Shown here in pieces: positions 7,694-16,285 of a stretch of 29,313 bases of DNA. The stretch is from contig JAKPQU010000408.1 of the NCBI GenBank assembly GCA_029555925.1, positions 1 to 29,313 of the forward strand, read 5' to 3'. This DNA comes from Bacillota bacterium. Lineage in GTDB: Bacteria > Eremiobacterota > SpSt-956 > JAKJGF01. The position numbers and the translations under genes are program-made. Below the pieces are notes generated by a model. It searched no databases, was not told the DNA's origin, and saw only the letters and a list, made by a program, of their open reading frames with translations. Every line of letters starts with the position of its first letter. Position 1 is the stretch's first letter.

Positions 7694-8668
7694 TTAACTC
7701 TTTCCCTCCATGGGTACAATTTTCTGTTTGGGAGTATCAAGTATAACCTTTGTATAAGGCGGAACAGATGACGTAATCCACACATTACCACCTATAACAG
7801 AACCTTTTCCTATAACAGTTTTCCCTCCCAGTATAGTAGCATTCGAGTAGATAATAACATCATCTTCTATAGTAGGATGCCTTTTTATGTTTCTGATAAT
7901 ATTGCCGTTTGCATCTTTCGGGAAACTCAAAGCTCCCAGTGTTACACTCTGATATATACGTACATTGTTTCCTATATTAGTAGTTTCACCTATAACAACA
8001 CCTGTAGCATGATCTATAAAAAAATTATTTCCAATCGTTGCTCCGGGGTGTATATCAGCTCCCGTAATACTATGGGCATATTCAGTCATTATCCTTGGTA
8101 TCATAGGTATTTTCTGAAGCAATAATTCATGAGCGAGTCTATAGATTGTTATGGCTTTTAATCCCGGATAACAGAATATAATTTCTTCTTTACTTTTAGC
8201 GGCAGGATCTCCCGTATAGGTTGCTTCTACATCAAAGGCAAGTATTTTCCTGAGGTCCGGCAATTTCTTTATAAATTTAGCAGTTTCCTGTCTTGCCACC
8301 AGATCACACTCTTTACAGGAATGTTCTTTTATTGCAGCACATTCATGCATAAGAGATCTGGCTATCTGTGTGGAGAGGAGATTATAAAGTTTGCTTATCT
8401 GGTTGCCAAGATAATAAGACAGATTATTCCAATAAAGTTCCTGATGACCGAAATATCCCGGATAAATTATAGTATCAAGTATTTTAATAATATCAATTAT
8501 AGATTGAGTGGAAGGAATCATAGAATAACCGACATGATCGGGAGAATTAGGCTCCTTTAATGTCTTAATAAGTTCTTCGACTATACATGGCATCTCACCG
8601 GTAAAATTATCCTGTTCCATAGTAACACGTTTACATGCATCGTAACATATTAGATTTTTGTCTGACAT
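7694..8668 (-). CDS. cysE: serine O-acetyltransferase
   Basis: Transfers acetyl from acetyl-CoA to serine, the first step of cysteine synthesis. The C-terminal half is a left-handed beta helix of hexapeptide repeats ([38 protein letters not shown] is in this region), with the catalytic His/Asp of FIDHATG and the GAL and [20 protein letters not shown] segments typical of SATs. It has a long helical N-terminus, about 324 residues in all, longer than E. coli CysE. The start is taken at the ATG at 8668 ([10 protein letters not shown]); a weak AAGGGCGG lies upstream. The frame stays open to 8857, but that extension is heptamer array and MITE read in the stop-free direction (it yields ASRVTRY-like peptides) and is not real coding sequence. 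No cysK neighbour is present. Confidence 0.9.
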   Translation of the reverse strand: MSDKNLICYDACKRVTMEQDNFTGEMPCIVEELIKTLKEPNSPDHVGYSMIPSTQSIIDIIKILDTIIYPGYFGHQELYWNNLSYYLGNQISKLYNLLSTQIARSLMHECAAIKEHSCKECDLVARQETAKFIKKLPDLRKILAFDVEATYTGDPAAKSKEEIIFCYPGLKAITIYRLAHELLLQKIPMIPRIMTEYAHSITGADIHPGATIGNNFFIDHATGVVIGETTNIGNNVRIYQSVTLGALSFPKDANGNIIRNIKRHPTIEDDVIIYSNATILGGKTVIGKGSVIGGNVWITSSVPPYTKVILDTPKQKIVPMEGKS

Positions 8669-8690
8669 AAATAACACCGCCCTTATAATC

Positions 8691-8741
8691 GTGACGCGTA
8701 ACGCGTAACGCGTGACGCGTGATGCGTGATGCGTGATGCGT
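8691..8741 (+). repeat. GTGACGC/GTGATGC heptamer array, left arm
   Basis: Seven tandem heptamers (GTGACGC, GTAACGC, GTAACGC, GTGACGC, then GTGATGC units), reading away from cysE. It is the left arm of the composite dyad whose centre was invaded by MITE copy 3. Confidence 0.9.
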
Positions 8742-8764
8742 ATTTCATATCCAGGGCGTTTAAT

Positions 8765-8895
8765 TATAGTTAGTTTCATAACTATCCATAAATAATGACC
8801 TCGTAATGCGTAAAGCGTAATGCGTGATGCGCAGGGATTAAACCCGTCACGCGTCACGACGACTTAAATTCTAATAAGTTATGAAATACACTATA
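8765..8895. mobile_element. MITE-like element, copy 3
   Basis: 131 bp bounded by TATAGTTAGTTTCATAA (8765-8781) and TTATGAAATACACTATA (8879-8895). It is almost the exact reverse complement of copy 1, with two fewer 7-bp units in one interior array. Excising it with one TA restores GGGCGTTTAATTAAACGCCC, a perfect 20-bp palindrome at the centre of the surrounding heptamer dyad. A similar unoccupied centre (CGTTTATTTAAACG) exists at 18817-18830. Confidence 0.85.
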
Positions 8896-8907
8896 AACGC
8901 CCCTGCT

Positions 8908-8933
8908 CACCCTTCACTCTTCACCCTTCACTA
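8908..8933 (-). repeat. TTCACCC heptamer array, right arm
   Basis: TCACCCT-TCACTCT-TCACCCT-TCACT on the plus strand (GGGTGAA/GAGTGAA on minus). It is the right arm of the dyad that starts at 8691 and faces away from the kinase gene. Confidence 0.85.
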
Positions 8934-9043
8934 TTATAAATCTTCTTCTTTATCAAATAAAAACCTTTTAAAATTAAATAAAAAAAGGATTTAAAAAGAT
9001 TGTTGTAGAAGTTATTTAGAAAAAATTATAGGATGTAATTACT

Positions 9044-11449
9044 ATGGATAATATGGAAACATTAAGAAGCGGTGAAATACTTCAACAGAGATATATTATT
9101 GACGAATGTATCAAATCAGATTCCAGAGGAGCTGTCTATAAAGCTCATGATAAATCCCTTAATAAAATGTGCTGCATAAAAGAATTGTTCAATTTCCACA
9201 AAACAGTGAGAGAAAAAAGAGATGCAAAGAGACAATTCGAAAAAGAAGCAAAGATCATTTACGAAATTCGCCATAAAAAATTACCGAAAATACTGGAATA
9301 TTTCGGTACAGACGAACGATCTTATTTTGTCATGGAGTATATCTATGGCTATGATTTGAATAATGCTTTTATAAAAGAAGGAACTTTTTCTTTTCCTCCT
9401 GACAGGGTAATAACATGGATGCTGGAAGTATGTGATCTGCTGGATTACTTACATAATCATTACGATAAATTCATATTCAGAGATCTGAAGCCTTCAAATA
9501 TCATGATAAATGAACTGGATGGTTCTATAAAGCTGGTAGATTTCGGACTTGCCCATAATTTAAAAACAGATAATACTATAAAACCGGAAACAAGAGGATA
9601 TAATGCTCCGGAACTGGAAGATGGCCAGGTAGATGAAAGATGTGATGTATACTCACTCGGAGCAACTATGTATTATTTGCTTACAGGTGTGGTGCCAGTG
9701 CCTCCTCAGATAAAACCTGTAAAAGAACTTAATCCTGATATCTCAAAAGCCCTGAATAATATTATAATGAAAGCCCTTAAAGTATCGCCTGAAGACAGAC
9801 AACAACATATCAAAGAGATATACAATGAACTCCTTATGTGCGGTGCAAAGCTCAAAGGCGGCTCTGCTCAGAAAGATGCCATAGATACATTTATAGCCCA
9901 GCTCAGCCAGTCTGACGTAGAGATAAGAAAATCTGCTGTACGGTCTCTTGCTGAGATAGCTGATGAACATATACTCGGCCCTCTTATACATAAATTAAAA
10001 GAAGAAAATGATGGTAAGGTAAAAAAAGAAATAGTAATAGCTCTGAAAAACTTCAAAGAAGATAAAGACATTGTAATAAAAGCTATCTGCGATGCCTTCA
10101 AAATTGAAGAAAACCCTGAGGTAAAAGCATCCATGGCAGAATTACTCGGCGATTTTAAAGCAAGAGAAAGTACTGACATACTCATTGGAGCCCTGAAAGA
10201 TCAGTTTGCCGATGTTCAACTGGCAGCAATCGGTGCTCTGGGAAATATAGGAGACAAAAAAGCACTAGATCCTTTATTTGATCATTACAAAAATAAAAAT
10301 TTCATATTTCGTGATGATGTTCGCGGGGCCATTGAGAAAATAGACAGTAAATTTCTTAATCTATGGGAAGAAGCCGAAGAGAGCCAGAAGATGAGCAGGA
10401 TGCAGAAGAAAAACATACTGGTTGCCATCTCAATACTTACAGTAATAATTATAATCATTCTGTCAATAAAATTTATACCTCCTTATATAAGAGAAAGTAA
10501 AATAAATGCAAATCTAACTAAAGGTAAAGAATATTTTAACAAAAAAGATTATAAAAATGCTTATGAAATGTTTAAAGAGATAATAAAATTAAACGATAAA
10601 GATCCGAGAGGTCAGTACTGGTTGGGAATGACCTGTATTGAAATGGAGAAACATGATGAAGCCCTTAAAGCTATGGAAGAAGCAGTAAAATATGACGGAA
10701 GAAACAATGATTACAGAATTGGTCTGGCGAAAGCTCTTATAAACATGGGACTTTACGACAGGGCCATAAGTGAACTGGAACGTGTAATCAATGTAAAAAA
10801 AGATTCAGAGGAAGCCTATCTATATCTGGGAGAAGCCTGTTTTAACTCCGATAAAAAGGAAAAAGCAAAAGAATATTTCACCTATTGTATCAATAATTTC
10901 CCCAAAAGTTCTGTTGCTATAGAAGCAAACAAATATATATCCATGATGAATACACCTGAAACACCTGTTACTCCCGTTACAGCCGGTTCTGAAAAATTGG
11001 AAGAGGCAAATGATTATTTATTTAATAAAGGTAATTATGATAAAGCCATTCAAAAATTCGATGAAATTTTATCAGAACACCCCGGTGATATTGAAGCACA
11101 TTTTGGCAGAGGCATGGCCTATTATAAGAAAAACGATATAAATACGGCAAAAGAGGAATTTACAAAAGTTCTTCAAACCAGTTTCAACCATCCCGGAGCC
11201 TGTATTGCTATGGGAGGAATATATATAAACGAAAATGATCTGGAAAAGGCTATTGAATTTAGTACCAGAGGACTTTCAGGGAAGCCCGATATATATATAG
11301 GATATTATATCCGCGGCATAGCATATGCAAAAACCGGAAAAAATTCAGAAGCCCTTGCAGATTTCAAGAAATATATAGAAATTGCGCCGGACGATCAAAC
11401 TGCCGAAGAGGTAAAGCAATGGATAAAAGAGCTAGAAGGAACTAAATAA
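9044..11449 (+). CDS. Ser/Thr protein kinase, HEAT-TM-TPR receptor type (kinase 1)
   Basis: 801 residues with domains in order: kinase (about 15-265), HEAT-like helical repeats (about 278-436), one membrane helix (458-478), then TPR repeats (about 487-800) predicted outside the cytoplasm. Present: K46 (CCIKE), D147 in FRDLKPSN, D166-F-G-168, and APE at 188-190. The glycine-rich loop is degraded (IKSDSRGAVYK: only the last glycine kept), so catalytic strength is doubtful. FRD replaces HRD. A spacer in the TPR region is rich in Pro/Thr (TPETPVTPVT). Start: AGGATG 8 nt before ATG. The stop is two bases from the next ATG, a paralogue of the same design, so the two are translated from one message. 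The architecture suggests a transmembrane sensor kinase reading envelope signals through TPRs; that is inference. Confidence 0.92.
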   Translation: MDNMETLRSGEILQQRYIIDECIKSDSRGAVYKAHDKSLNKMCCIKELFNFHKTVREKRDAKRQFEKEAKIIYEIRHKKLPKILEYFGTDERSYFVMEYIYGYDLNNAFIKEGTFSFPPDRVITWMLEVCDLLDYLHNHYDKFIFRDLKPSNIMINELDGSIKLVDFGLAHNLKTDNTIKPETRGYNAPELEDGQVDERCDVYSLGATMYYLLTGVVPVPPQIKPVKELNPDISKALNNIIMKALKVSPEDRQQHIKEIYNELLMCGAKLKGGSAQKDAIDTFIAQLSQSDVEIRKSAVRSLAEIADEHILGPLIHKLKEENDGKVKKEIVIALKNFKEDKDIVIKAICDAFKIEENPEVKASMAELLGDFKARESTDILIGALKDQFADVQLAAIGALGNIGDKKALDPLFDHYKNKNFIFRDDVRGAIEKIDSKFLNLWEEAEESQKMSRMQKKNILVAISILTVIIIIILSIKFIPPYIRESKINANLTKGKEYFNKKDYKNAYEMFKEIIKLNDKDPRGQYWLGMTCIEMEKHDEALKAMEEAVKYDGRNNDYRIGLAKALINMGLYDRAISELERVINVKKDSEEAYLYLGEACFNSDKKEKAKEYFTYCINNFPKSSVAIEANKYISMMNTPETPVTPVTAGSEKLEEANDYLFNKGNYDKAIQKFDEILSEHPGDIEAHFGRGMAYYKKNDINTAKEEFTKVLQTSFNHPGACIAMGGIYINENDLEKAIEFSTRGLSGKPDIYIGYYIRGIAYAKTGKNSEALADFKKYIEIAPDDQTAEEVKQWIKELEGTK

Positions 11450-11451
11450 TA

Positions 11452-13944
11452 ATGTCAGTCTGTTCTAAATGCGGAGAAGAGAACAAAGAAGAAGCAAAAT
11501 TTTGTAATGGCTGCGGCTCAAGCCTTATGATTGATCCTTCCGAGTTTGACCCGGTAGAACCATTGACATCCAATCATATACTTATTGAAAGATACCACAT
11601 TGATGAATTGATCAAATCAGGCGGAATGGGGGCTGTTTACCAGGGTCATGACATGCGTCTCCATAAGATCGTAGCCATCAAGGAATTGATAAAACTCTCT
11701 ATGTCTCCCAGAGAAAGGCAGGAAGACATAAAGAGATTTGAAAGAGAAGCCAGCATCCTCGCTAATTTACATCATAAATATCTACCAAGAGTTATAGATT
11801 ATTTTACAGTAGAAAATAAATACTATCTTGTCATGGATTTTATAGAAGGACAGGATCTTTATGCTATCCTGTGCACAGACGGTGACCCCGCACTACCTGA
11901 AGACAGAGTCATACCATGGATTATTCAAATCTGCGAGGTTATGGATTATCTCCACAATCAAACCCCACCCATTATATACAGAGATCTTAAACCTTCCAAT
12001 ATTATGGTAGTTAATGGTCATGAAACTATAAAACTTGTAGATTTCGGGATAGCCCGTTCCATAGATCCCGACTATTATACAAGCAATACAATAATAGGAA
12101 CACTTGGTTATGCACCTTTAGAACAATATCAGGGTAAGGCTGAAATAAGAAGTGACATATACTCTCTCGGAGCAACAATGCATCATTTGCTTACAGGTCA
12201 AAAACCTGTGCCATTTGATTTTAAACCTGTAAAAGACATAAACAACAAAATTTCCGAAAGAACAAATAATATAGTCATGAAAGCACTGAGTACAAAACCA
12301 GAAGACAGATTTTCCACTATAAAAGAATTTCAGGATGCTCTCACAGGCAGGATAGAGATAGTCCTTGGCGATTTAAAACAAATGAAGCAATTGGAAATAC
12401 TCATTATGCAGCTCAATGTGCAAAATCAGGAATTAAAAAAACTTGCTATTAAATCTCTTGCAGAGATGAATACAAACCAGGTCATCCAGCCTCTTATAAA
12501 TACATTCAAAAATGATGAGGACTGGAAGATCAGAAAAGATGCATTATTAGCTCTGGAAAAATTTAAGGATAAAGCTATTGCAGGAGCTTTATGTGACAGA
12601 TTAAATCTTGAAAGACATAGTGAAGTAAAAGCACATATTATCAGAGTTCTCGGAGAACTCAGGGTGGCAGAAGCAACCGATTTAATGATAGAAACTCTAA
12701 ATGATCCTTCTTCTGATATAAAATGGCGCTCCATAATTGCCCTGGGCCATATCGGAGATAAAAAAGCCCTGGGGCCGCTCTTTAATATAGTAAAAAAAGA
12801 TGATGACTTTAGAGATGACGCCAGGGCCAGTATAGAAATGATAGAACCTGAATTTCTGAAAAGCTGGAAAGAGGCGGAAGAATACAAAAAAAATAAAATT
12901 CAGGAAATAAATACAATAAAAACTATTATTTTTATATGTATAATATTGATTGCAGGATTGATGATATTTAAATTTTCTTCAGAAGCCTTTAATAAATATA
13001 AAGTAGAGAAAACTATTACACAGGGAGAACAGTTGATCTCTTCAAAAAATTACGAAGAGGCTCTGAATATATTTCAGGAAATACTGAAATCAAACCCCAA
13101 GGAAGGCAGAATTTATTATAATTTAGGTGTTATTTATCTGAATAAAAATAAAAAAAATGAAGCTATGGAAGCAATGGAGAAAGCTATAAAGCTTGATGAA
13201 ACAAATCTCTATTATAAAACAGGAATGGCAAAAACCTTTATAGCCAATAACAATATCTCCTCTGCCATATCGGAACTGGAAAAAGTAATTGCCTTGAATA
13301 AAAATATATCAGATGCTTATCTGTATCTGGGAGAAGCCTATTATAAAAAAGGTGATAAAGATAAAGCTATATCTAATTTTAATTATTGTATGGAAAAATT
13401 TAGCGGTACAGAAAGTGCTTCAGCAGCAGCTGACTGGATTACAAAATTAAATTCAAAGAATAATGAAAGAAACGCTGCCATATCAGCTTTACTGGATAAA
13501 GGAAATACCTTTTTATATCAAAAAAAATACAAAGAAGCTTTATCTTCATTTGACGAGGTACTGAGCAAAAATCCGGGTGAAGCCGATGCCTGTTACGGGA
13601 AAGCTATGGTTTATTACGAAACAGGTGATTATGATAATGCAGAAATATACTTCAAACAGGTTATATCAATTGATTTTAATAATGTAAAAGCAAATACGGC
13701 CCTGGCAGGAGTATATTTAAAGAAAGAATATTATGATAGAGTCATTGAATATTCGACTAAAGCAATTAACCAGGATTCATCACAACCAGAGGCATATTAT
13801 ATAAGAGGCATAGGCTGGTACAATAAAGGTAAGGAAGATGAAGCTCTGGCTGATTTCAGGAAGTACCTGGATATTGCTCCAACTTCTCCGGAAGCATCGG
13901 ATATAACCCGCTGGATAACAGAAGTTGAGAAAAGAAAGAAATAA
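11452..13944 (+). CDS. Ser/Thr protein kinase with N-terminal zinc ribbon, HEAT-TM-TPR type (kinase 2)
   Basis: 830 residues. An N-terminal zinc ribbon (C4, C7, C18, C21) precedes a complete PknB-like kinase domain (about 45-300): glycine loop KSGGMGAVY, K77 in VAIKE, YRDLKPSN with D178, D197-F-G-199, and APLEQ. HEAT-like repeats (about 315-465), one membrane helix (489-507) and TPR repeats (about 515-825) follow. It is a paralogue of kinase 1 along its whole length (for example the shared GDKKAL and RDDxRxxIE segments), with the zinc ribbon gained or lost at one copy. Unlike kinase 1, its ATP loop is intact, so it could be the active partner of the pair. AGAAGGA lies 11 nt upstream of the ATG, inside the end of kinase 1. 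Confidence 0.93.
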   Translation: MSVCSKCGEENKEEAKFCNGCGSSLMIDPSEFDPVEPLTSNHILIERYHIDELIKSGGMGAVYQGHDMRLHKIVAIKELIKLSMSPRERQEDIKRFEREASILANLHHKYLPRVIDYFTVENKYYLVMDFIEGQDLYAILCTDGDPALPEDRVIPWIIQICEVMDYLHNQTPPIIYRDLKPSNIMVVNGHETIKLVDFGIARSIDPDYYTSNTIIGTLGYAPLEQYQGKAEIRSDIYSLGATMHHLLTGQKPVPFDFKPVKDINNKISERTNNIVMKALSTKPEDRFSTIKEFQDALTGRIEIVLGDLKQMKQLEILIMQLNVQNQELKKLAIKSLAEMNTNQVIQPLINTFKNDEDWKIRKDALLALEKFKDKAIAGALCDRLNLERHSEVKAHIIRVLGELRVAEATDLMIETLNDPSSDIKWRSIIALGHIGDKKALGPLFNIVKKDDDFRDDARASIEMIEPEFLKSWKEAEEYKKNKIQEINTIKTIIFICIILIAGLMIFKFSSEAFNKYKVEKTITQGEQLISSKNYEEALNIFQEILKSNPKEGRIYYNLGVIYLNKNKKNEAMEAMEKAIKLDETNLYYKTGMAKTFIANNNISSAISELEKVIALNKNISDAYLYLGEAYYKKGDKDKAISNFNYCMEKFSGTESASAAADWITKLNSKNNERNAAISALLDKGNTFLYQKKYKEALSSFDEVLSKNPGEADACYGKAMVYYETGDYDNAEIYFKQVISIDFNNVKANTALAGVYLKKEYYDRVIEYSTKAINQDSSQPEAYYIRGIGWYNKGKEDEALADFRKYLDIAPTSPEASDITRWITEVEKRKK

Positions 13945-13949
13945 AGAAC

Positions 13950-13982
13950 GTGATGCGTGATGCGTGATGCGTGACGCGTGAA
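13950..13982 (+). repeat. heptamer array after kinase 2
   Basis: GTGATGC three times, GTGACGC, then GTGAAGA, reading in the direction of transcription between the kinase stop and the permease ribosome site. There is no right arm here, one of the few single-armed arrays. Confidence 0.85.
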
Positions 13983-14008
13983 GAACAGATAAACAGAAAG
14001 GAATATAT

Positions 14009-15124
14009 ATGACAATAGTGATTTACATTATACTGGCTATTACAGGAGTAATACTGGCAATAACAGCTGCATATTTTTTACTCAGAGGCTATGGAATTAA
14101 AGATTTTATAATATATTCCCTCAGTTGCCTTCTTATTTACGCCTGCGGTTTTATCATAATATGGCTCGGTTCTGTTCTGAGAAATAATCTCGGTATATTT
14201 GCCTCGCTTATTTCTTTAACAGGCTACCTTATTATCTACATATTAACCTGTGTTATACTGTTCGGCATAGCCTCTGTAATTCCAGGCATGGAATTTCACA
14301 AAAATATTAAATCTCTCAATTATTACTCTCTTTCCATGATGACTTTTATATTCATCATCATCATATGGTGTTTCGTTTCCTATACAGGCAGCCATGAAGG
14401 CATGAAAGGCCAGATGGAACCCGGTCTTATAAATCGTAACTTTCTGCCTGCTCCGTCAGAAGTCCTGTCAGAAGGATATGAAATGCTTACAAAAAGATAT
14501 ACGGAAAGACCGGACAGGGATTTTTATATAAATCTGTGGACCAGCATTGTAAGGATCATGTGGGGGTTCGGTGTTGCAGTAGCACTGGCAGTTCCGCTTG
14601 GCATATTAATGGGAAGTTTCAAACAGATAGAGGCTCTGTTCGAACCGCTGTTTGCATTTATAAGATATATGCCTCCCACTGCATTTATTCCCCTTGCAAT
14701 CATATGGGCACCGACAATAGAAAGTGTTCCGAGTATTTTGATATTTATAGGAGTATTCTTTTACCTTCTGGTTCTTATAATGGATCATGTAGCAAATGTT
14801 CAGAAAGAACTCCTTGAAACGTCCTATACACTCGGTGCAAATAAACTTGAAGTTCTGACACTGGTTATTTATCCTGCAATTATGCCGGGTGTAGTGGACA
14901 GTTCCAAAGCTATGATAGGGGCAGCATGGACATATTTAATAGCTGCCGAACTGGTAGGGGCAGGCAAAGGTATCGGATACACTATTTCAATAGCTCAGAG
15001 ATATTCTCAGACAGGCAGGGTCTTCGTAAGTATAATAATTATAGGCATTATAGGTATACTAACTAACAGTATGTTCGAACTTTTATACAGATGGCTATTT
15101 CCATGGAAAAGGACGGAAAGATAG
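14009..15124 (+). CDS. ABC transporter permease, SsuC/TauC/NrtB type
   Basis: Integral membrane subunit of an ABC importer of the sulfonate/nitrate/taurine class. The canonical core is in the last 250 residues, with the EAA-type coupling loop ELLETSYTLGANKLEVLTLV followed by YPAIMPGV. The protein is 371 residues, about 110 longer than usual, because of an N-terminal extension with three or four additional membrane helices. RNFLPAPSEVL at the start of the core is the usual family beginning. ATG 14009 has AAAGGA upstream. It pairs with the ATPase 109 bases downstream. No substrate-binding protein is encoded in the window, so the substrate cannot be assigned. It may share a transcript with the kinases (64-base gap). 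Confidence 0.9.
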   Translation: MTIVIYIILAITGVILAITAAYFLLRGYGIKDFIIYSLSCLLIYACGFIIIWLGSVLRNNLGIFASLISLTGYLIIYILTCVILFGIASVIPGMEFHKNIKSLNYYSLSMMTFIFIIIIWCFVSYTGSHEGMKGQMEPGLINRNFLPAPSEVLSEGYEMLTKRYTERPDRDFYINLWTSIVRIMWGFGVAVALAVPLGILMGSFKQIEALFEPLFAFIRYMPPTAFIPLAIIWAPTIESVPSILIFIGVFFYLLVLIMDHVANVQKELLETSYTLGANKLEVLTLVIYPAIMPGVVDSSKAMIGAAWTYLIAAELVGAGKGIGYTISIAQRYSQTGRVFVSIIIIGIIGILTNSMFELLYRWLFPWKRTER

Positions 15125-15130
15125 ATATCA

Positions 15131-15215
15131 GTGAGCAGTGACCAGTTATCAATGACCAGCAGGGGCGAACACTGTGTTTGCCTGATACCGGTGAAAATAC
15201 GCATCACGCATCACG
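15131..15215. repeat. heptamer dyad with conserved core between permease and ATPase genes
   Basis: Left arm GTGAGCA, GTGACCA, then decayed units. The centre GGGGCGAACACTGTGTTTGCC can fold and continues as TGATACCGGTGAAAATA. Right arm GCATCACGCATCACG. The centre, reverse-complemented, matches the core at 25274-25312 (GTATTTTCRCCGGTATCRGG). The right arm ends 9 bases before AAGGAG of the ATPase gene. Confidence 0.8.
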
Positions 15216-15233
15216 ATATAAAAAGGAGAAATA

Positions 15234-16178
15234 ATGAATAATACAACAGAAAATTCACATAAAATCTGTCAGAAATGCGGTGAGAAAATAGATAAATATC
15301 CATGTACCTTCTGTGGCTATAAAGAAGAGAAAAAGATAAAATTAGAAGTAAACAACCTGTGTCAGGCTTTTACCACCTATTCGGGAGAAGAGGTTAAAGC
15401 GATGGAAGGTCTTAATCTGACTATGTATGACGGGGAATTTCTCACACTGGTAGGACCGTCAGGATGCGGGAAAAGCACCTTTTTACGTATAGTAGCAGGC
15501 CTTGACAGACCTGTATCAGGAACAATAACACTGGATGCCAGACCTGTCACAGAGCCAGGACAGGACAGAGGAATGGTATTTCAAAAATATACATCCTTCC
15601 CATGGCTTACAGTCGGAGAAAATGTAGCATTGCCCCTTCATATTGCAGACAGACTAATGCCTTTTCTCATATCCAGGCACAAACTGGTTTACTCATTATT
15701 TTATTCCCTGTGGCCTTCATTCAGGAAAAGAGAAGATGAAATAAAAGCAAAAGTAAAGGAACATCTCAGAGATGTGGGCCTTGAAAAATTTATAAATGTC
15801 TTCCCCGGGTCTCTATCGGGAGGTATGCAGCAGAGGGTTGCCATAGCAAGAACAATTGCAAGCAACCCCAGTATACTCCTTATGGATGAACCCTTCGGCG
15901 CTCTTGATGCACAGACAAGGGTTCAGATGCAGGAGCTGCTTCTTGAAGTATGTCATAAAGGTAAATGCACAGTAATGTTTGTAACACATGACATAGAAGA
16001 ATCCATATATCTTGCCGATAGAGTCGCAGTATTTTCTGCCAGACCGACACATGTTAAAGAAATAATAGAAATTCCCTTCAAAAGACCAAGAAGCCAGGAC
16101 ATAAAATCGACCCCTGAATTTGAAGAGATAGAAGTGAAAATAATGAGATCCATAAAGGATGAATATAAAAAGATGTAA
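15234..16178 (+). CDS. ABC transporter ATPase, SsuB/TauB type, with N-terminal zinc ribbon
   Basis: Cytoplasmic ATPase of the importer encoded just upstream. All motifs are present: Walker A GPSGCGKST, Q-loop VFQKYTSFPW, signature LSGGMQQR, Walker B ILLMDEPFGALD and H-loop THD. Two oddities stand out: an N-terminal zinc ribbon (C12, C15, C24, C27) before the ABC fold, and an insertion of roughly 25 residues between the Q-loop and the signature (around FLISRHKLVYSLFYSLW). Start: AGGAG 5 nt before the ATG. Its zinc ribbon resembles in style those on kinase 2 and the 18-kb membrane protein. The substrate is unknown. Confidence 0.93.
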   Translation: MNNTTENSHKICQKCGEKIDKYPCTFCGYKEEKKIKLEVNNLCQAFTTYSGEEVKAMEGLNLTMYDGEFLTLVGPSGCGKSTFLRIVAGLDRPVSGTITLDARPVTEPGQDRGMVFQKYTSFPWLTVGENVALPLHIADRLMPFLISRHKLVYSLFYSLWPSFRKREDEIKAKVKEHLRDVGLEKFINVFPGSLSGGMQQRVAIARTIASNPSILLMDEPFGALDAQTRVQMQELLLEVCHKGKCTVMFVTHDIEESIYLADRVAVFSARPTHVKEIIEIPFKRPRSQDIKSTPEFEEIEVKIMRSIKDEYKKM

Positions 16179-16182
16179 AATC

Positions 16183-16210
16183 GTGACGCGTAAGGCGTAA
16201 CGGGTGAACC
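16183..16210 (+). repeat. decayed heptamer array after the ABC ATPase gene
   Basis: GTGACGC, GTAAGGC, GTAACGG, GTGAACC directly after the ATPase stop, reading in the gene direction. The rest of the 249-base spacer to gltX holds MITE copy 4. Confidence 0.75.
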
Positions 16211-16285
16211 CTGGACGGTCGAACACAATAAATCTCATTTCAATAAAAAACCTTGATTTTTCTTCCATTAACATATAAAATACGT

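Larger units (their letters stand above)
8669..9043. other. divergent intergenic region, cysE/kinase 1
   Basis: A 375-base spacer. From left to right it holds a GTGACGC/GTGATGC array, half of a palindrome (GGGCGTTTA), MITE copy 3, the other palindrome half (AAACGCCC), a TTCACCC array, and about 100 bases of AT-rich DNA before kinase 1. I could not pick a convincing promoter in the AT-rich part. Confidence 0.75.

Noticed and set aside
8691..8741. Possible CRISPR array from tandem repeats
   Set aside because: Units are 7 bp with no spacers and no cas genes are present.
7694..8857. cysE reading frame extended to 387 residues
   Set aside because: The first 63 codons are MITE and heptamer-array sequence in the stop-free direction; the ATG at 8668 begins the protein-like part.
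9003..9032. TTGTAG-18-TATAGG as a promoter for kinase 1
   Set aside because: The -10 would overlap the ribosome binding site, leaving no leader.
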